Below, one piece after another: positions 56,497 to 64,000 of a stretch of 64,000 bases of DNA. This stretch comes from an uncultured Colwellia sp. Its GTDB lineage: Bacteria; Pseudomonadota; Gammaproteobacteria; Enterobacterales; Alteromonadaceae. Positions within the stretch are counted from its first letter, which is position 1. Each line of letters begins with the position of its first letter. The position numbers were made by a program, and so were the translations under genes. The stretch spans positions 1-64,000 of the forward strand of contig CAJXUN010000017.1 in the NCBI GenBank assembly GCA_913061475.1. The letters are read 5' to 3'. The notes beneath the pieces were generated by a model that was not told the origin of the DNA, searched no databases, and saw only the letters and a program-made list of their open reading frames with translations.

Positions 56497-57039
56497 CTAA
56501 GGTAATTGAGTTGGGTTAATCGTAAAAGTGATTGCGTTAGTTTCTGACGTGGCTTTTAAAGTAAATTGCTGTTTTTCGTTATTGATTTTAAAGGGCTGCT
56601 TGAGCAGTGCTCGACCCCCTTTCTCTCGTACTACTTCGATATAAAGTGTGTAATCACCTTGCGCTAAAGGCTGCTCTTTATCATCAAGGGCTAAAAATGA
56701 TAATGGAAAGTTGCCTGCCGCGTGGGTTGCTGAAGTTATGGCATCAACCAACACAGGATCCTTTCTGCCAACATTGCGCCACCATCGGCGAATGTCTTTT
56801 AACCACTTAGCCTCCTTACGCCACAGCAGTAGTGTTCGCACTGGTTTTTTTTGTTGGTTTTCTATCCAGGCGGCAACATAAGGTGGATGGTATTCACCTT
56901 GCTGTTGTTTAAGCGAAAGTTTTATATCGAGCGTTGCCGGACTACTCGTGGCATACGATGCTATCGGCATGAGCAATAATAAAATCGTTAAAGCCAATAA
57001 AACTATGGCAGTTGTTTGGCGTGAAAAATAGCTATTCAT
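56497..57039 (-). CDS. DUF2271-domain periplasmic protein
   Basis: 180 residues with a signal peptide (LLALTILLLLMPIASYA) and a lysine-rich beta-sheet domain; WLKDIRRWWRNVGRKDPVLVDAIT is typical of DUF2271, commonly encoded beside PepSY and DUF4198 genes in iron uptake operons. Function unknown. 17 bases after the PepSY gene. Confidence 0.87.
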   Translation of the reverse strand: MNSYFSRQTTAIVLLALTILLLLMPIASYATSSPATLDIKLSLKQQQGEYHPPYVAAWIENQQKKPVRTLLLWRKEAKWLKDIRRWWRNVGRKDPVLVDAITSATHAAGNFPLSFLALDDKEQPLAQGDYTLYIEVVREKGGRALLKQPFKINNEKQQFTLKATSETNAITFTINPTQLP

Positions 57040-57056
57040 AAAATGTAATATCTCTT

Positions 57057-57656
57057 TTAGGCTAAATAAATAATGCTAATTATGGCCAGTACTGTGCTGA
57101 CCAAACTGAGTAGTAGGGTGCGGTGAAAGCGCTTTTGTGGTATCGCTAAAATGAAACCTGTAATAGCAAAAACAATAAACAGCAAGCTAGATAAGTCGAT
57201 GATCAAGCCCCAGAAATTGCTGGTGTTACGACCTTTGTGCAAATCGTTTAGTACCGCCCACCAACCGTAATGGGTTTGCTCAAAAAAGGCTTCGCCGGTT
57301 TCGAGTACAATCGCAATGCTAGCGCTTTTACCTGCTTGTTTTATGCTATAAAACAATTCCCCAGACATCAGCTCTGGCTTAATGTTTTTTAAAGAAATGG
57401 CAAAGGCTTGCTCAATTTCGTTCGCAATAATTTGCTGTTGTTCGTTAGTTATCTGGTCGGCAGTTATTGATAATTGAGTAATACTTTTGATCGTAAGCTC
57501 TTGTTCGATGACTTGCGCTTGATGACGACTAAACCATTCAGGATGATTTAGCGTGATACCGGTTACTGAAAAAAATAGCAGAAGAGTCAGTAGCGCCATA
57601 GAAACATAAACATGGATCAGTCGTGCAATATTTAAGGTATTTTTAGAAGGTTTCAT
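57057..57656 (-). CDS. PepSY-associated membrane protein
   Basis: 199 residues with membrane helices at about 15-38, 148-170 and 178-198. The N-terminal VYVSMALLTLLLFFSVTGITLNHPEWF is the PepSY-TM pattern; a periplasmic PepSY-like region lies between the first and second helix, and HYGWWAVLNDLHKGRNTSNFWG follows. Siderophore operons often use such proteins for reduction or for handling iron at the inner membrane. 97 bases after the receptor gene, across a strong hairpin. Confidence 0.87.
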   Translation of the reverse strand: MKPSKNTLNIARLIHVYVSMALLTLLLFFSVTGITLNHPEWFSRHQAQVIEQELTIKSITQLSITADQITNEQQQIIANEIEQAFAISLKNIKPELMSGELFYSIKQAGKSASIAIVLETGEAFFEQTHYGWWAVLNDLHKGRNTSNFWGLIIDLSSLLFIVFAITGFILAIPQKRFHRTLLLSLVSTVLAIISIIYLA

Positions 57657-57698
57657 TACAACGGGTCGCGGTTAACATCAATAAAATTTTTGTACTAC

Positions 57699-57737
57699 AG
57701 CGTTGTCATGTACCTGCTTGATGTACATCACAACGCT
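57699..57737 (-). promoter_or_regulatory. Intercistronic hairpin between receptor and PepSY genes
   Basis: Arms 57699-57713 and 57723-57737 (AGCGTTGTCATGTAC and GTACATCACAACGCT) pair with one mismatch in 15. On the minus strand a short A/T stretch follows. It may lower downstream expression or stabilise the receptor mRNA. Confidence 0.65.
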
Positions 57738-57752
57738 GAAATAGAAAGGAAG

Positions 57753-59825
57753 TTAAAAAGCTAGCTGAGCCGCTAAGCGAAAGCTAATGCCATCAGCTGC
57801 TGTTACGCTGCTTGTGCCACCACCAATCAAGTATTTTTTGTCTAATAGATTGTTGATGTTAAAGCGTAAATTAAGCTCGTGTGTGTCAATATCCATTTGA
57901 TATGTCGCACCGATATCAATACGGGTATAACTGTCTTTTTTGATGGTATTTGCGCTATCTGCAAAACGTGAACCTTCATAAAACGCGCCGGCGTTAAAGG
58001 CTAGTTTTTCAGTTAATTCGTAACGTGACCATAAGGCGGCCGACCATTCAGGGACATCGGTAGGTGTTTTACCTTGATAGTTTTCGTCTTTTTCATACTT
58101 AGCGTCAATATTAATCAATGAAGACATGATAAATAATTTATCGTTTATGGCACCTTGCGCACCAAGTTCGAAGCCTTTGTGGCGTTGCTCACCCGCTTGT
58201 GTGGTGCGTGTTTCGAATTCAGAGTGATCAATATCTTCACTGATCAGCTTGCCAGTTTTACTAATATCAAAAATAGCGCCGCTTAATAATAATCGGTCAT
58301 CTACTAGTTGCCACTTCACACCAATTTCACTTTGCTTAGATTCCATCGCATCTAATTTCATGCCATGGTTAATATCGCTATCATTATTTAAGGTTTCGCT
58401 TCGTTGTGGTTCAAACCCTTCGGTGTAGCTGTAGTAAATGGTCGCTTGTTCAGATGGGTGATAAAGCACACCAAATTTAGGTAAAAACGATTCACTGTCG
58501 GCTGTTTCTTTATTTTGCTTATCGTAACGACCACCGAAAGATACTTGCCAGTTATCATTGAAAGTTACTAAGTCTTGTAGGTAAACACCGTAATAGTCAT
58601 ATTCACTGCTATATAAAGTATTGTCATCTTTGTAATCAATATCAGGCCTAGTTGGCTCGTTTTGACCTGCAGAATAAACCACTGAAGATGCTTTAACTTT
58701 TAGTTGACCGTAGTAATAATCTAATGCGTTTGCGCCAATTAACAGTTGATGACGAACACCAGCAAAATCAAACTCGCCGACAAAGTCGATAAATTTGGTG
58801 GTGAACTGCCAATCATCAAAACGGTCATATGGGTTAGACGTGTATTCATCACCTGCTGCAAAGTTAGCGGGTTTTCTTGCGGCAGACTCAAATCGTTGAC
58901 GTTCGAATGTCTGCTTGTTGTACCCAACGGCAACTTGCCAATTATCATTAATATTGTAATTAATATCCGCTCCGTAGTTTTCAACATCGATATCAGTGAA
59001 CGCCCATGACATATCACGAATAGTTTTACGATCGCCAATTAACTCGCCGTTGTCGTTTAACCAACCACCTGTATCTAAGCCTGCTTTATCATTGGTGTAG
59101 TCATAATGTACGCGTACTAATAAGTCATCAGTAATGTCATAATCAACCACTAAAGCACCTAAAAAACGGTCACGTTCACGTTGATCACCATTTTGATATT
59201 CACGTTGATAAGTTACATCTTGCTTAACTAAAGTACTACGAAATCTTAATGTTTCATCATCATTTAAAGCGCCACCAGTATCCAACGTAAAGCGCGTTGA
59301 ACCTTCTTGATCGGTGTCAGCACCTAAGGTAAATAACTTTCTTGCTGTCGGCTTTTTAGTGACCATATTCACTAGGCCGCCGGGTCCTGATTGACCATAT
59401 AAAATGCTTGAAGGACCTTTAATTACCTCAACTGCTTCTAAGGTTTCTATGGGTTGTTGGTAGTGTGACCAATGTTGATGGCCGTCACGTAAATAACCTG
59501 TTGAAGAGCTTAATTCAAAACCTCTAAGATTAAACACTTCGCGATTACGTTGTTTAGACCCCGCAGAAAGGCTGGCATCATTGGTAAGCACTTCACCTAA
59601 GGTTGTTGCTAATTGTTCTTCAACAATGGTACTTGAAATTACCGTAACTGACTGCGCGGTTTCAAGTAATGAAACATCTGTGCGCATTGCACCTTTCGCT
59701 TCATCAACTTTATAGTCATTAAAATAACTTCCGGTAACTTCTATTGTTTCCATAGCGTGACTATCAGCGTAGGCGGTCATTGGCATTGCCATAGATATTG
59801 CCAAAAACAGCGGTGAATACTTCAT
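57753..59825 (-). CDS. TonB-dependent siderophore receptor
   Basis: A 690-residue outer membrane receptor. Signal peptide (AYA), a TonB box-like METIEVTGSYF, a plug domain (about 40-170, with VIKGPSSILYGQSGPGGLVN) and a 22-strand barrel ending in RLAAQLAF with a terminal Phe. The frame begins at a TTG four codons earlier (59837), but GGAG there is the ribosome binding site of ATG 59825. A Fur box lies about 70 bases upstream, so iron repression is expected. Plug and barrel are of the ferric siderophore subtype; the ligand is unknown. Confidence 0.95.
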   Translation of the reverse strand: MKYSPLFLAISMAMPMTAYADSHAMETIEVTGSYFNDYKVDEAKGAMRTDVSLLETAQSVTVISSTIVEEQLATTLGEVLTNDASLSAGSKQRNREVFNLRGFELSSSTGYLRDGHQHWSHYQQPIETLEAVEVIKGPSSILYGQSGPGGLVNMVTKKPTARKLFTLGADTDQEGSTRFTLDTGGALNDDETLRFRSTLVKQDVTYQREYQNGDQRERDRFLGALVVDYDITDDLLVRVHYDYTNDKAGLDTGGWLNDNGELIGDRKTIRDMSWAFTDIDVENYGADINYNINDNWQVAVGYNKQTFERQRFESAARKPANFAAGDEYTSNPYDRFDDWQFTTKFIDFVGEFDFAGVRHQLLIGANALDYYYGQLKVKASSVVYSAGQNEPTRPDIDYKDDNTLYSSEYDYYGVYLQDLVTFNDNWQVSFGGRYDKQNKETADSESFLPKFGVLYHPSEQATIYYSYTEGFEPQRSETLNNDSDINHGMKLDAMESKQSEIGVKWQLVDDRLLLSGAIFDISKTGKLISEDIDHSEFETRTTQAGEQRHKGFELGAQGAINDKLFIMSSLINIDAKYEKDENYQGKTPTDVPEWSAALWSRYELTEKLAFNAGAFYEGSRFADSANTIKKDSYTRIDIGATYQMDIDTHELNLRFNINNLLDKKYLIGGGTSSVTAADGISFRLAAQLAF

Positions 59826-59892
59826 GTTAATCTCCAAATTATCAACTAGTGTTGTGGGGGGGAAATGCAGCGAGCATTAAAAACAAACGAAT

Positions 59893-59911
59893 GATAATGA
59901 GAGTGATTATC
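59893..59911. promoter_or_regulatory. Fur box
   Basis: GATAATGAGAGTGATTATC fits the 19-bp consensus at 16 positions and is flanked by AT and AT that extend the dyad. It is 68 bases before the receptor ATG. The rest of 59838-60209 shows only AT-rich sequence. Confidence 0.85.
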
Positions 59912-60209
59912 ATTTGCAATAAAATATTGAGCAAATGGTGTAAAAAAATAGATTTGAGCGGGTTTATCTTAGTATTGCTTGAAAAAGACCCAGTAAAAAG
60001 CCACAGCTTTGTTTGAAAATACAATTGGCGTTGTTGAGCTGTGATAAAAAAACGTAAATCCCCTAAGTTAGTGCAAATAGTTATTGTGCTATTAGTTGTT
60101 TTTCAGGCATGCTGATTGATAATGATTTTTCACACAGAGTAATAGTTAATTTATTCAGTAAATTAGGTAGTGCTCTTGGTTTAATTCTTCACATAAAAAG
60201 GAAAGTTAC

Positions 60210-60590
60210 ATGTTTAGTCACATCATGATTGGTGCCAATGACGTAAAAGCATCGAAAGAATTTTACGATGCAATTTTAGGCGAATTAGGCCATAAGCCAG
60301 GTGTTATGGATGATAAAGGTCGTTGTTTCTATTTTACGGATAATGGTGTTTTTGCCTTAACTAAGCCTATTAATGGTGAAGTGTCTAGCCATGGTAATGG
60401 CAGCACTATCGGTTTTGCTGCCGCGTCGCCAGAACAAGCAGATGCATGGCATGCTGCCGGTATTGCCAATGGTGGCGTTGCTTGTGAAGACGCTCCGGGC
60501 GTTAGGGAAGGTACAATAGGTAAGCTATATCTAGCTTACCTTCGCGATCCATCAGATAACAAAATTTGTGCACTGCATCGTGTAGCGTAA
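60210..60590 (+). CDS. VOC-superfamily (glyoxalase/bleomycin resistance-type) protein
   Basis: A 126-residue single VOC unit: FSHIMIGANDVKASKEFYDAIL at the N-terminus, a central beta-alpha-beta, and YLRDPSDNKICALHR at the end with the conserved Asp-Pro-x-x-N pattern. AAAAGGAAAG ribosome binding site. Possible metal ligands are His3-region and Glu residues. Substrate not known. Confidence 0.92.
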   Translation: MFSHIMIGANDVKASKEFYDAILGELGHKPGVMDDKGRCFYFTDNGVFALTKPINGEVSSHGNGSTIGFAAASPEQADAWHAAGIANGGVACEDAPGVREGTIGKLYLAYLRDPSDNKICALHRVA

Positions 60591-60628
60591 TTAATACCAG
60601 CACACGCGGTAGCTAAATGAATAAAGAC

Positions 60629-60665
60629 ATGGCTAAGTGGCAGATGCTTAGCCATTTTCCTTTAT
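60629..60665 (+). terminator. Terminator of the VOC gene
   Basis: ATGGCTAAG pairs with CTTAGCCAT (9 bp) around a 9-base loop, then TTTTCCTTT. Confidence 0.7.
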
Positions 60666-60764
60666 TAGAGTTCAAAACCGCGCGGCGGCATTGGTGACAT
60701 TAGTTTGCCGTAGTTTAACGAATGGCTGGTGGCAGAAAAAATGTCTAGGCCAAATAAAGGCGGC

Positions 60765-61484
60765 TTACTTTACCTCATCACTCTCGCTCTCATGGTCATA
60801 GTCATCGTACTCATCAAAATTATTGTACTTGATAATAGCGGTAAGTTCTTTGCCATAAACCTTACCTTTTTCTGAATAGCGATCCAATTTTTTCACTAGC
60901 ACGTGGGGATCATTTGTTTCCATGGTTTTTTGTCTAAACTCTACAAAAGCTCTGCCGCGGGCCAATGTGCGGTAATAATCGTATACTGAGTCTTCAATGG
61001 AATCGTATTCTCTTACCCATATGGTTTTATCACCACGTTTTTTATTTGCAGCAATGCGAGGCTCATCTTCGTTGAATGACCAAACACCAAATATGTTATT
61101 AGCTTCGAGGAAAAACCGCGAGGTAGCCCAAGAGCTTTCCATGGCCGCTTGCGCTATGGCGATACTTTTTGGGTGCGGCTTTAATGCCATTAATAGTTTT
61201 TTGTTAGTATCTGCTTTATATTCGATTTTTAATTGTTCAATTTCATCATTACTTTCGCCACTATCAATAACACTTTTAACCGCTTGATACTGCGCCATAA
61301 GGTCTTCGTAAACATGATCAACAGCAGGGACAATTAGTGAGATAAACCTGGCTTTTTTCTCTTGCACTGTCATGGGGGGAAGTTCAGTGATCTTATTGTT
61401 GTTGTAATAGTAGGCAATAGCGCCAATAACAATGACTAAAATAGTAGCAATAATAACGTTTGTTCGACGCGATAATAATTTCAT
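60765..61484 (-). CDS. Bax-like glucosaminidase-domain protein
   Basis: 239 residues with one N-terminal membrane helix (about 11-27) and a muramidase/endo-beta-N-acetylglucosaminidase-type domain (AQAAMESSWATSRFFLEANN, FGVWSFNEDEPR, SVYDYYRTL). This is the pattern of E. coli Bax, a periplasmic wall-associated protein. The C-terminus is acidic (YDDYDHESESDE). Role probably in peptidoglycan cutting; substrate not tested. Confidence 0.9.
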   Translation of the reverse strand: MKLLSRRTNVIIATILVIVIGAIAYYYNNNKITELPPMTVQEKKARFISLIVPAVDHVYEDLMAQYQAVKSVIDSGESNDEIEQLKIEYKADTNKKLLMALKPHPKSIAIAQAAMESSWATSRFFLEANNIFGVWSFNEDEPRIAANKKRGDKTIWVREYDSIEDSVYDYYRTLARGRAFVEFRQKTMETNDPHVLVKKLDRYSEKGKVYGKELTAIIKYNNFDEYDDYDHESESDEVK

Positions 61485-61700
61485 ATTAGTAGCTCCGTGT
61501 TGATTTTAATTACTTTATCGATGAAGCGTAACCGCTAGTACTATTATAAAAACAGTTTATAGTGGCTAATATTAACATAACGAAGAAATACCCTACGATA
61601 ATTCTAGAGTGATTGGAATTCACCTTAGTAACGGCTCATATTTAACTGACACTTTGTCACATTAAGCAATTTTCGTATTATTTATTATTTAGGAGACATA

Positions 61701-62294
61701 GTGGAAGCATTGAATAAACAATTAGATTTTATTATTGAATTAGACCGGCTGAAAAGTATTTATCGACAAGCGCTGGTCAAATCAGATAAAAATAGATTTG
61801 AGAATAGTGCTGAGCATAGCTGGCACATTACGTTAACCGCGCAAATACTGCATGAGTATGCGGAAGAAAAAGTAGATATTTTACGGGTTATGAACATGCT
61901 ACTTATTCATGATATTGTTGAAATTGACGCAGGCGACATGTTTGCTTTTTCCGACAGTGCAGACATTGCAGCGCAGGCAGAAAAAGAGCTAGCAGCCGCA
62001 AAACGACTGTTTGGTTTATTGCCCGAGCAACAGTTTAACAAGTACCAACAATTGTGGTTAGAATTTGAAGCGGCTGAAACCATTGATGCGAGGTTTGCTA
62101 AAGCCATCGATGCAGTATTACCGTTGCTACAAAACATGAGGAATAACGGTGGCAGTTGGGCTCGACATAGCGTTAAAAAATCGCAAGTGCTTAAGCGCAA
62201 TCGGTACCTTGAAGGTTTAGCACCGCAATTATGGCAGTACGTTTGCCAGCAAATTGATATCGCCACCGAGCAAGGTTGGTTACTGGATGAATAA
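61701..62294 (+). CDS. HD-domain phosphohydrolase (HD_3 type)
   Basis: 197 residues. Metal-binding residues are in NSAEHSWHIT, LIHDIVEIDAGD and late D in FAKAIDAVLP, the H..HD..D set of HD phosphohydrolases related to YfbR 5'-nucleotidases. A GTG start is supported by AGGAGA at 61691-61696. The function is probably nucleotide hydrolysis. Single gene. Confidence 0.92.
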   Translation: MEALNKQLDFIIELDRLKSIYRQALVKSDKNRFENSAEHSWHITLTAQILHEYAEEKVDILRVMNMLLIHDIVEIDAGDMFAFSDSADIAAQAEKELAAAKRLFGLLPEQQFNKYQQLWLEFEAAETIDARFAKAIDAVLPLLQNMRNNGGSWARHSVKKSQVLKRNRYLEGLAPQLWQYVCQQIDIATEQGWLLDE

Positions 62295-62365
62295 ATAACG
62301 TTTTCTAGCAGGCAGAACTCTTTAACGCCGTTGGCATTTAGCGATAAGATAAAATAATAGTCAGA

Positions 62366-62397
62366 GATAAAAAAACCGCAATTAAGCGGGTTTTTTA
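62366..62397 (+). terminator. Probable terminator of the HD gene
   Basis: AAAAAACCGC and GCGGGTTTTTT enclose AATTAA; the stem has one unpaired G but is followed by a T-run. The rest of 62295-62630 contains only the tRNA/tmRNA-like fragment and AT-rich sequence. Confidence 0.6.
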
Positions 62398-62478
62398 TCA
62401 TAGCGTGTTGCCAAGCTATGTCCAAATCTAAAAGTTACTCGATATAACTAATAGACTTAAAGCGGTCTTTATTTTGGT

Positions 62479-62498
62479 AGGGTGGGGGGAGTCGAACC
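62479..62498 (-). other. Fragment resembling the 3' end of tmRNA/tRNA (possible attachment site)
   Basis: On the minus strand, bases 62498-62479 read GGTTCGACTCCCCCCACCCT and continue ACCA. GGTTCGACT is a T-loop, followed by a C-rich T-stem and acceptor-like end with CCA. The 5' part and the T-stem partner are missing, and the distance from loop to CCA is one base short, so it is not a gene. Such fragments are left by integrases at island ends. Confidence 0.6.
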
Positions 62499-62629
62499 TT
62501 TATAATTCATAATCATTTCAACTAGTTAGCTTTTTTTATTGCTATTTATAATCTAAAAGCTTCATAAGTGTATTTTTATATCAATGATTAGAATATACAT
62601 CATATGAAGTTTATTTCAAATATATACTA

Positions 62630-64000
62630 TTACCTGATGCTTGCGGAATTTTTTTGGTGGCCATCGATTAAAATTATATCAGAAGCAATTCCATTTTCTT
62701 GAAGAGACTGCTCCCGAAGGTTTTGAATATCTCTATATTTTCTACCTAGTTTACCAACATCCAACAAAAGTAATATTCCAAGCTGAGTGTTTTCTGCTTG
62801 TTTATATACTTCAAGTTGCTTTTCATAACCGTGAACAACTTTTGGATTAGTCGATAACTTTATTTCAATGACTATTCTCAATTCATAACCAAAAGAAAAC
62901 TTAAAGTCTACGGGTCCATTGCCACTATCTGCTTCGGGAGTAATATCTAAGTTGTTTGCTTTACAATAACTGGAGGCAACAGCAAAAAATAATCTTTGTG
63001 ATGCTTTTTCTTTTCTAGGCGTGTCATTTTCACTCCAAAGCTCTTTCCATAAACCTTGATATTCAATAAGCTCTTTAAATTGATTTAATATCTCATTAAC
63101 CACGCTCAAAGCTTGCTCTTTATTTAAGGTTTTCCCTTGATATTGTGTCAGGTCAAAAGGGTGAGCTTCTGAAATTGAGTTAATTAATGGCAACCAAAAT
63201 GATTCACCATTTCGGTCATTTTTAAAATCATATGGTGTTAAAGGAACATGTCTTAACATTTCTAACAAATCTTGAAATGCGGCTTTACTTCTTAAAGCTC
63301 TATCTTTAACTTTTGCTCGATCATTCCTATTCATTTTGGCCCAAATATCGCCAATATTTCTATTAACACTCTCTCTTAGTTCATCATTTTCATTTAATGA
63401 TTTAGAAATACCACTCCAATCATTAGCAATGGGTAAATCCCTTACAATATCTCTAGGCACAAAAATTAATGGACCGTCTGTGTATGGATTAATAACTAAC
63501 TCATGTTGGACTTTATTTAATTCAAATATGGAAGTAGGCAGTTTTAATTCACTATTTATACGTTTACTAAAATTTATTAAATCATCAATAATAATATTGG
63601 TTGTCATATCACTTATACGGTCTGGACCTATACCTTCCTCGAATAAAGATAACCCCATAAATAGCTCTGAATCCTCAACTCCTAAACTTATTATTTGGTG
63701 AGCTGTTTCAAGAGTTGTTTCAGATAGTTCTTTACCGAAACCTGATCCTCTAGTCGATGTTCCGTAACCTAAGCATGTAAAGCTTATTTCTGAAAACTTA
63801 AATAATTTTTTGGCTGCTTTCCATGCAACATCGTTCTTATTTTTTGAAACGTTTAAGTATTTTATAATTAGACGAAACCTTTCTTCATATGAGTCTTTTG
63901 CACCTTCGTTTATTTCTTTATGTTTACTTGCGGGCAACAGTAGAGGATCAATAAAAAGAAGAGTATCAGTGTTTAGTAGTACATCAATCACACCGTGCTT
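62630..64000 (-). CDS. PD-(D/E)XK nuclease-like protein, incomplete at window end
   Basis: At least 456 residues; the frame is still open at 64000, so the true start is beyond the window (a GTG at 63991 is only an internal candidate). The C-terminal region has the restriction-like pattern: Asp in NGPVDFKFSF (62906-62908), then IVIEIKLS with Glu (62864-62866) and Lys, followed by a Gln-containing helix (YEKQLEVYKQ). The N-terminal part (LLFIDPLLLPASKH, SRTRGSGFGKELSE-like segment) matches no family I know. Its place beyond an attachment-like fragment suggests a mobile or defence gene. Codon use is AT-rich. Confidence 0.7.
   Translation of the reverse strand, partial: KHGVIDVLLNTDTLLFIDPLLLPASKHKEINEGAKDSYEERFRLIIKYLNVSKNKNDVAWKAAKKLFKFSEISFTCLGYGTSTRGSGFGKELSETTLETAHQIISLGVEDSELFMGLSLFEEGIGPDRISDMTTNIIIDDLINFSKRINSELKLPTSIFELNKVQHELVINPYTDGPLIFVPRDIVRDLPIANDWSGISKSLNENDELRESVNRNIGDIWAKMNRNDRAKVKDRALRSKAAFQDLLEMLRHVPLTPYDFKNDRNGESFWLPLINSISEAHPFDLTQYQGKTLNKEQALSVVNEILNQFKELIEYQGLWKELWSENDTPRKEKASQRLFFAVASSYCKANNLDITPEADSGNGPVDFKFSFGYELRIVIEIKLSTNPKVVHGYEKQLEVYKQAENTQLGILLLLDVGKLGRKYRDIQNLREQSLQENGIASDIILIDGHQKNSASIR

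Noticed and set aside
61907-62425. 172-codon minus-strand frame over the HD gene
   Set aside because: The HD protein on the plus strand has clear metal motifs; the antisense product has no recognisable feature.
62440-62560. A complete tRNA or tmRNA gene
   Set aside because: Only the T-loop and 3' end are present; the minus-strand sequence upstream cannot form D, anticodon or T-stem partners.
63336-63701. 121-codon plus-strand frame opposite the nuclease-like gene
   Set aside because: Serine/leucine/isoleucine-rich antisense of an AT-rich coding region, with no ribosome binding site.

Overview
The window looks like chromosome from a marine gammaproteobacterium of the Alteromonadales, most like Colwelliaceae (Colwellia / Thalassotalea type). 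This is inferred from the gene order suhB / trmJ-cysE-iscRSUA-hscBA-fdx, the AT-rich codon use, the many TonB, RND, PEP-CTERM and peptidase genes, and the short A/T-rich intergenic hairpins. No rRNA, complete tRNA, CRISPR array or transposase gene was found.

Layout. 1-8.8 kb is core genome: suhB on the minus strand, then trmJ, cysE and the complete iron-sulfur cluster operon iscR-iscS-iscU-iscA-hscB-hscA-fdx behind two abutting IscR-type operators. 8.9-19.5 kb holds a large secreted BNR/VPS10-like repeat protein, a decayed M9 collagenase pseudogene, an MscS channel, a Cache-type chemoreceptor and a GAF-GGDEF-EAL protein. 19.6-28.4 kb is an RND efflux operon (adaptor, pump, outer membrane factor and a zinc-less alcohol dehydrogenase/quinone reductase) read divergently from a LysR regulator, with a T-N11-A dyad between them, followed by a GAF-GGDEF protein. 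29-33 kb has a penicillin/AHL-acylase-type lipoprotein and an orphan MlaC-like gene next to a TetR gene; both carry the same 20-bp operator. 33.4-40.3 kb is a peptide/glutathione block: POT transporter, a CadC-like membrane regulator with 11-bp-phased repeats in front of it, an M24 peptidase and a gamma-glutamyltransferase. 40.3-41.6 kb is a small cassette with a PEP-CTERM gene, bounded by an exact 88-bp direct repeat of the gamma-glutamyltransferase 3' end.

41.8-48.7 kb carries small proteins, an alpha-amylase, a ThrE exporter-TetR-PilZ operon and an NRDE protein. 48.9-53.2 kb is a sugar-acid cluster (class II aldolase, enolase-superfamily dehydratase, Lrp regulator, amidohydrolase-type lactonase, SDR dehydrogenase) resembling non-phosphorylative deoxy-sugar pathways. 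53.4-55.4 kb has an unknown membrane protein and an M20 dipeptidase. 55.7-59.8 kb is a Fur-box-controlled siderophore receptor operon. 60-62.3 kb has VOC, Bax-like and HD-domain genes. At about 62.48 kb lies a fragment resembling the 3' end of tmRNA/tRNA, and beyond it an incomplete PD-(D/E)XK-nuclease-like gene runs off the window: probably the edge of a genomic island.

The best candidates for something new are the 88-bp-bounded PEP-CTERM cassette, the island edge at the right end, the paired TetR operators over an orphan MlaC, and the phased repeats in front of the CadC-like regulator.
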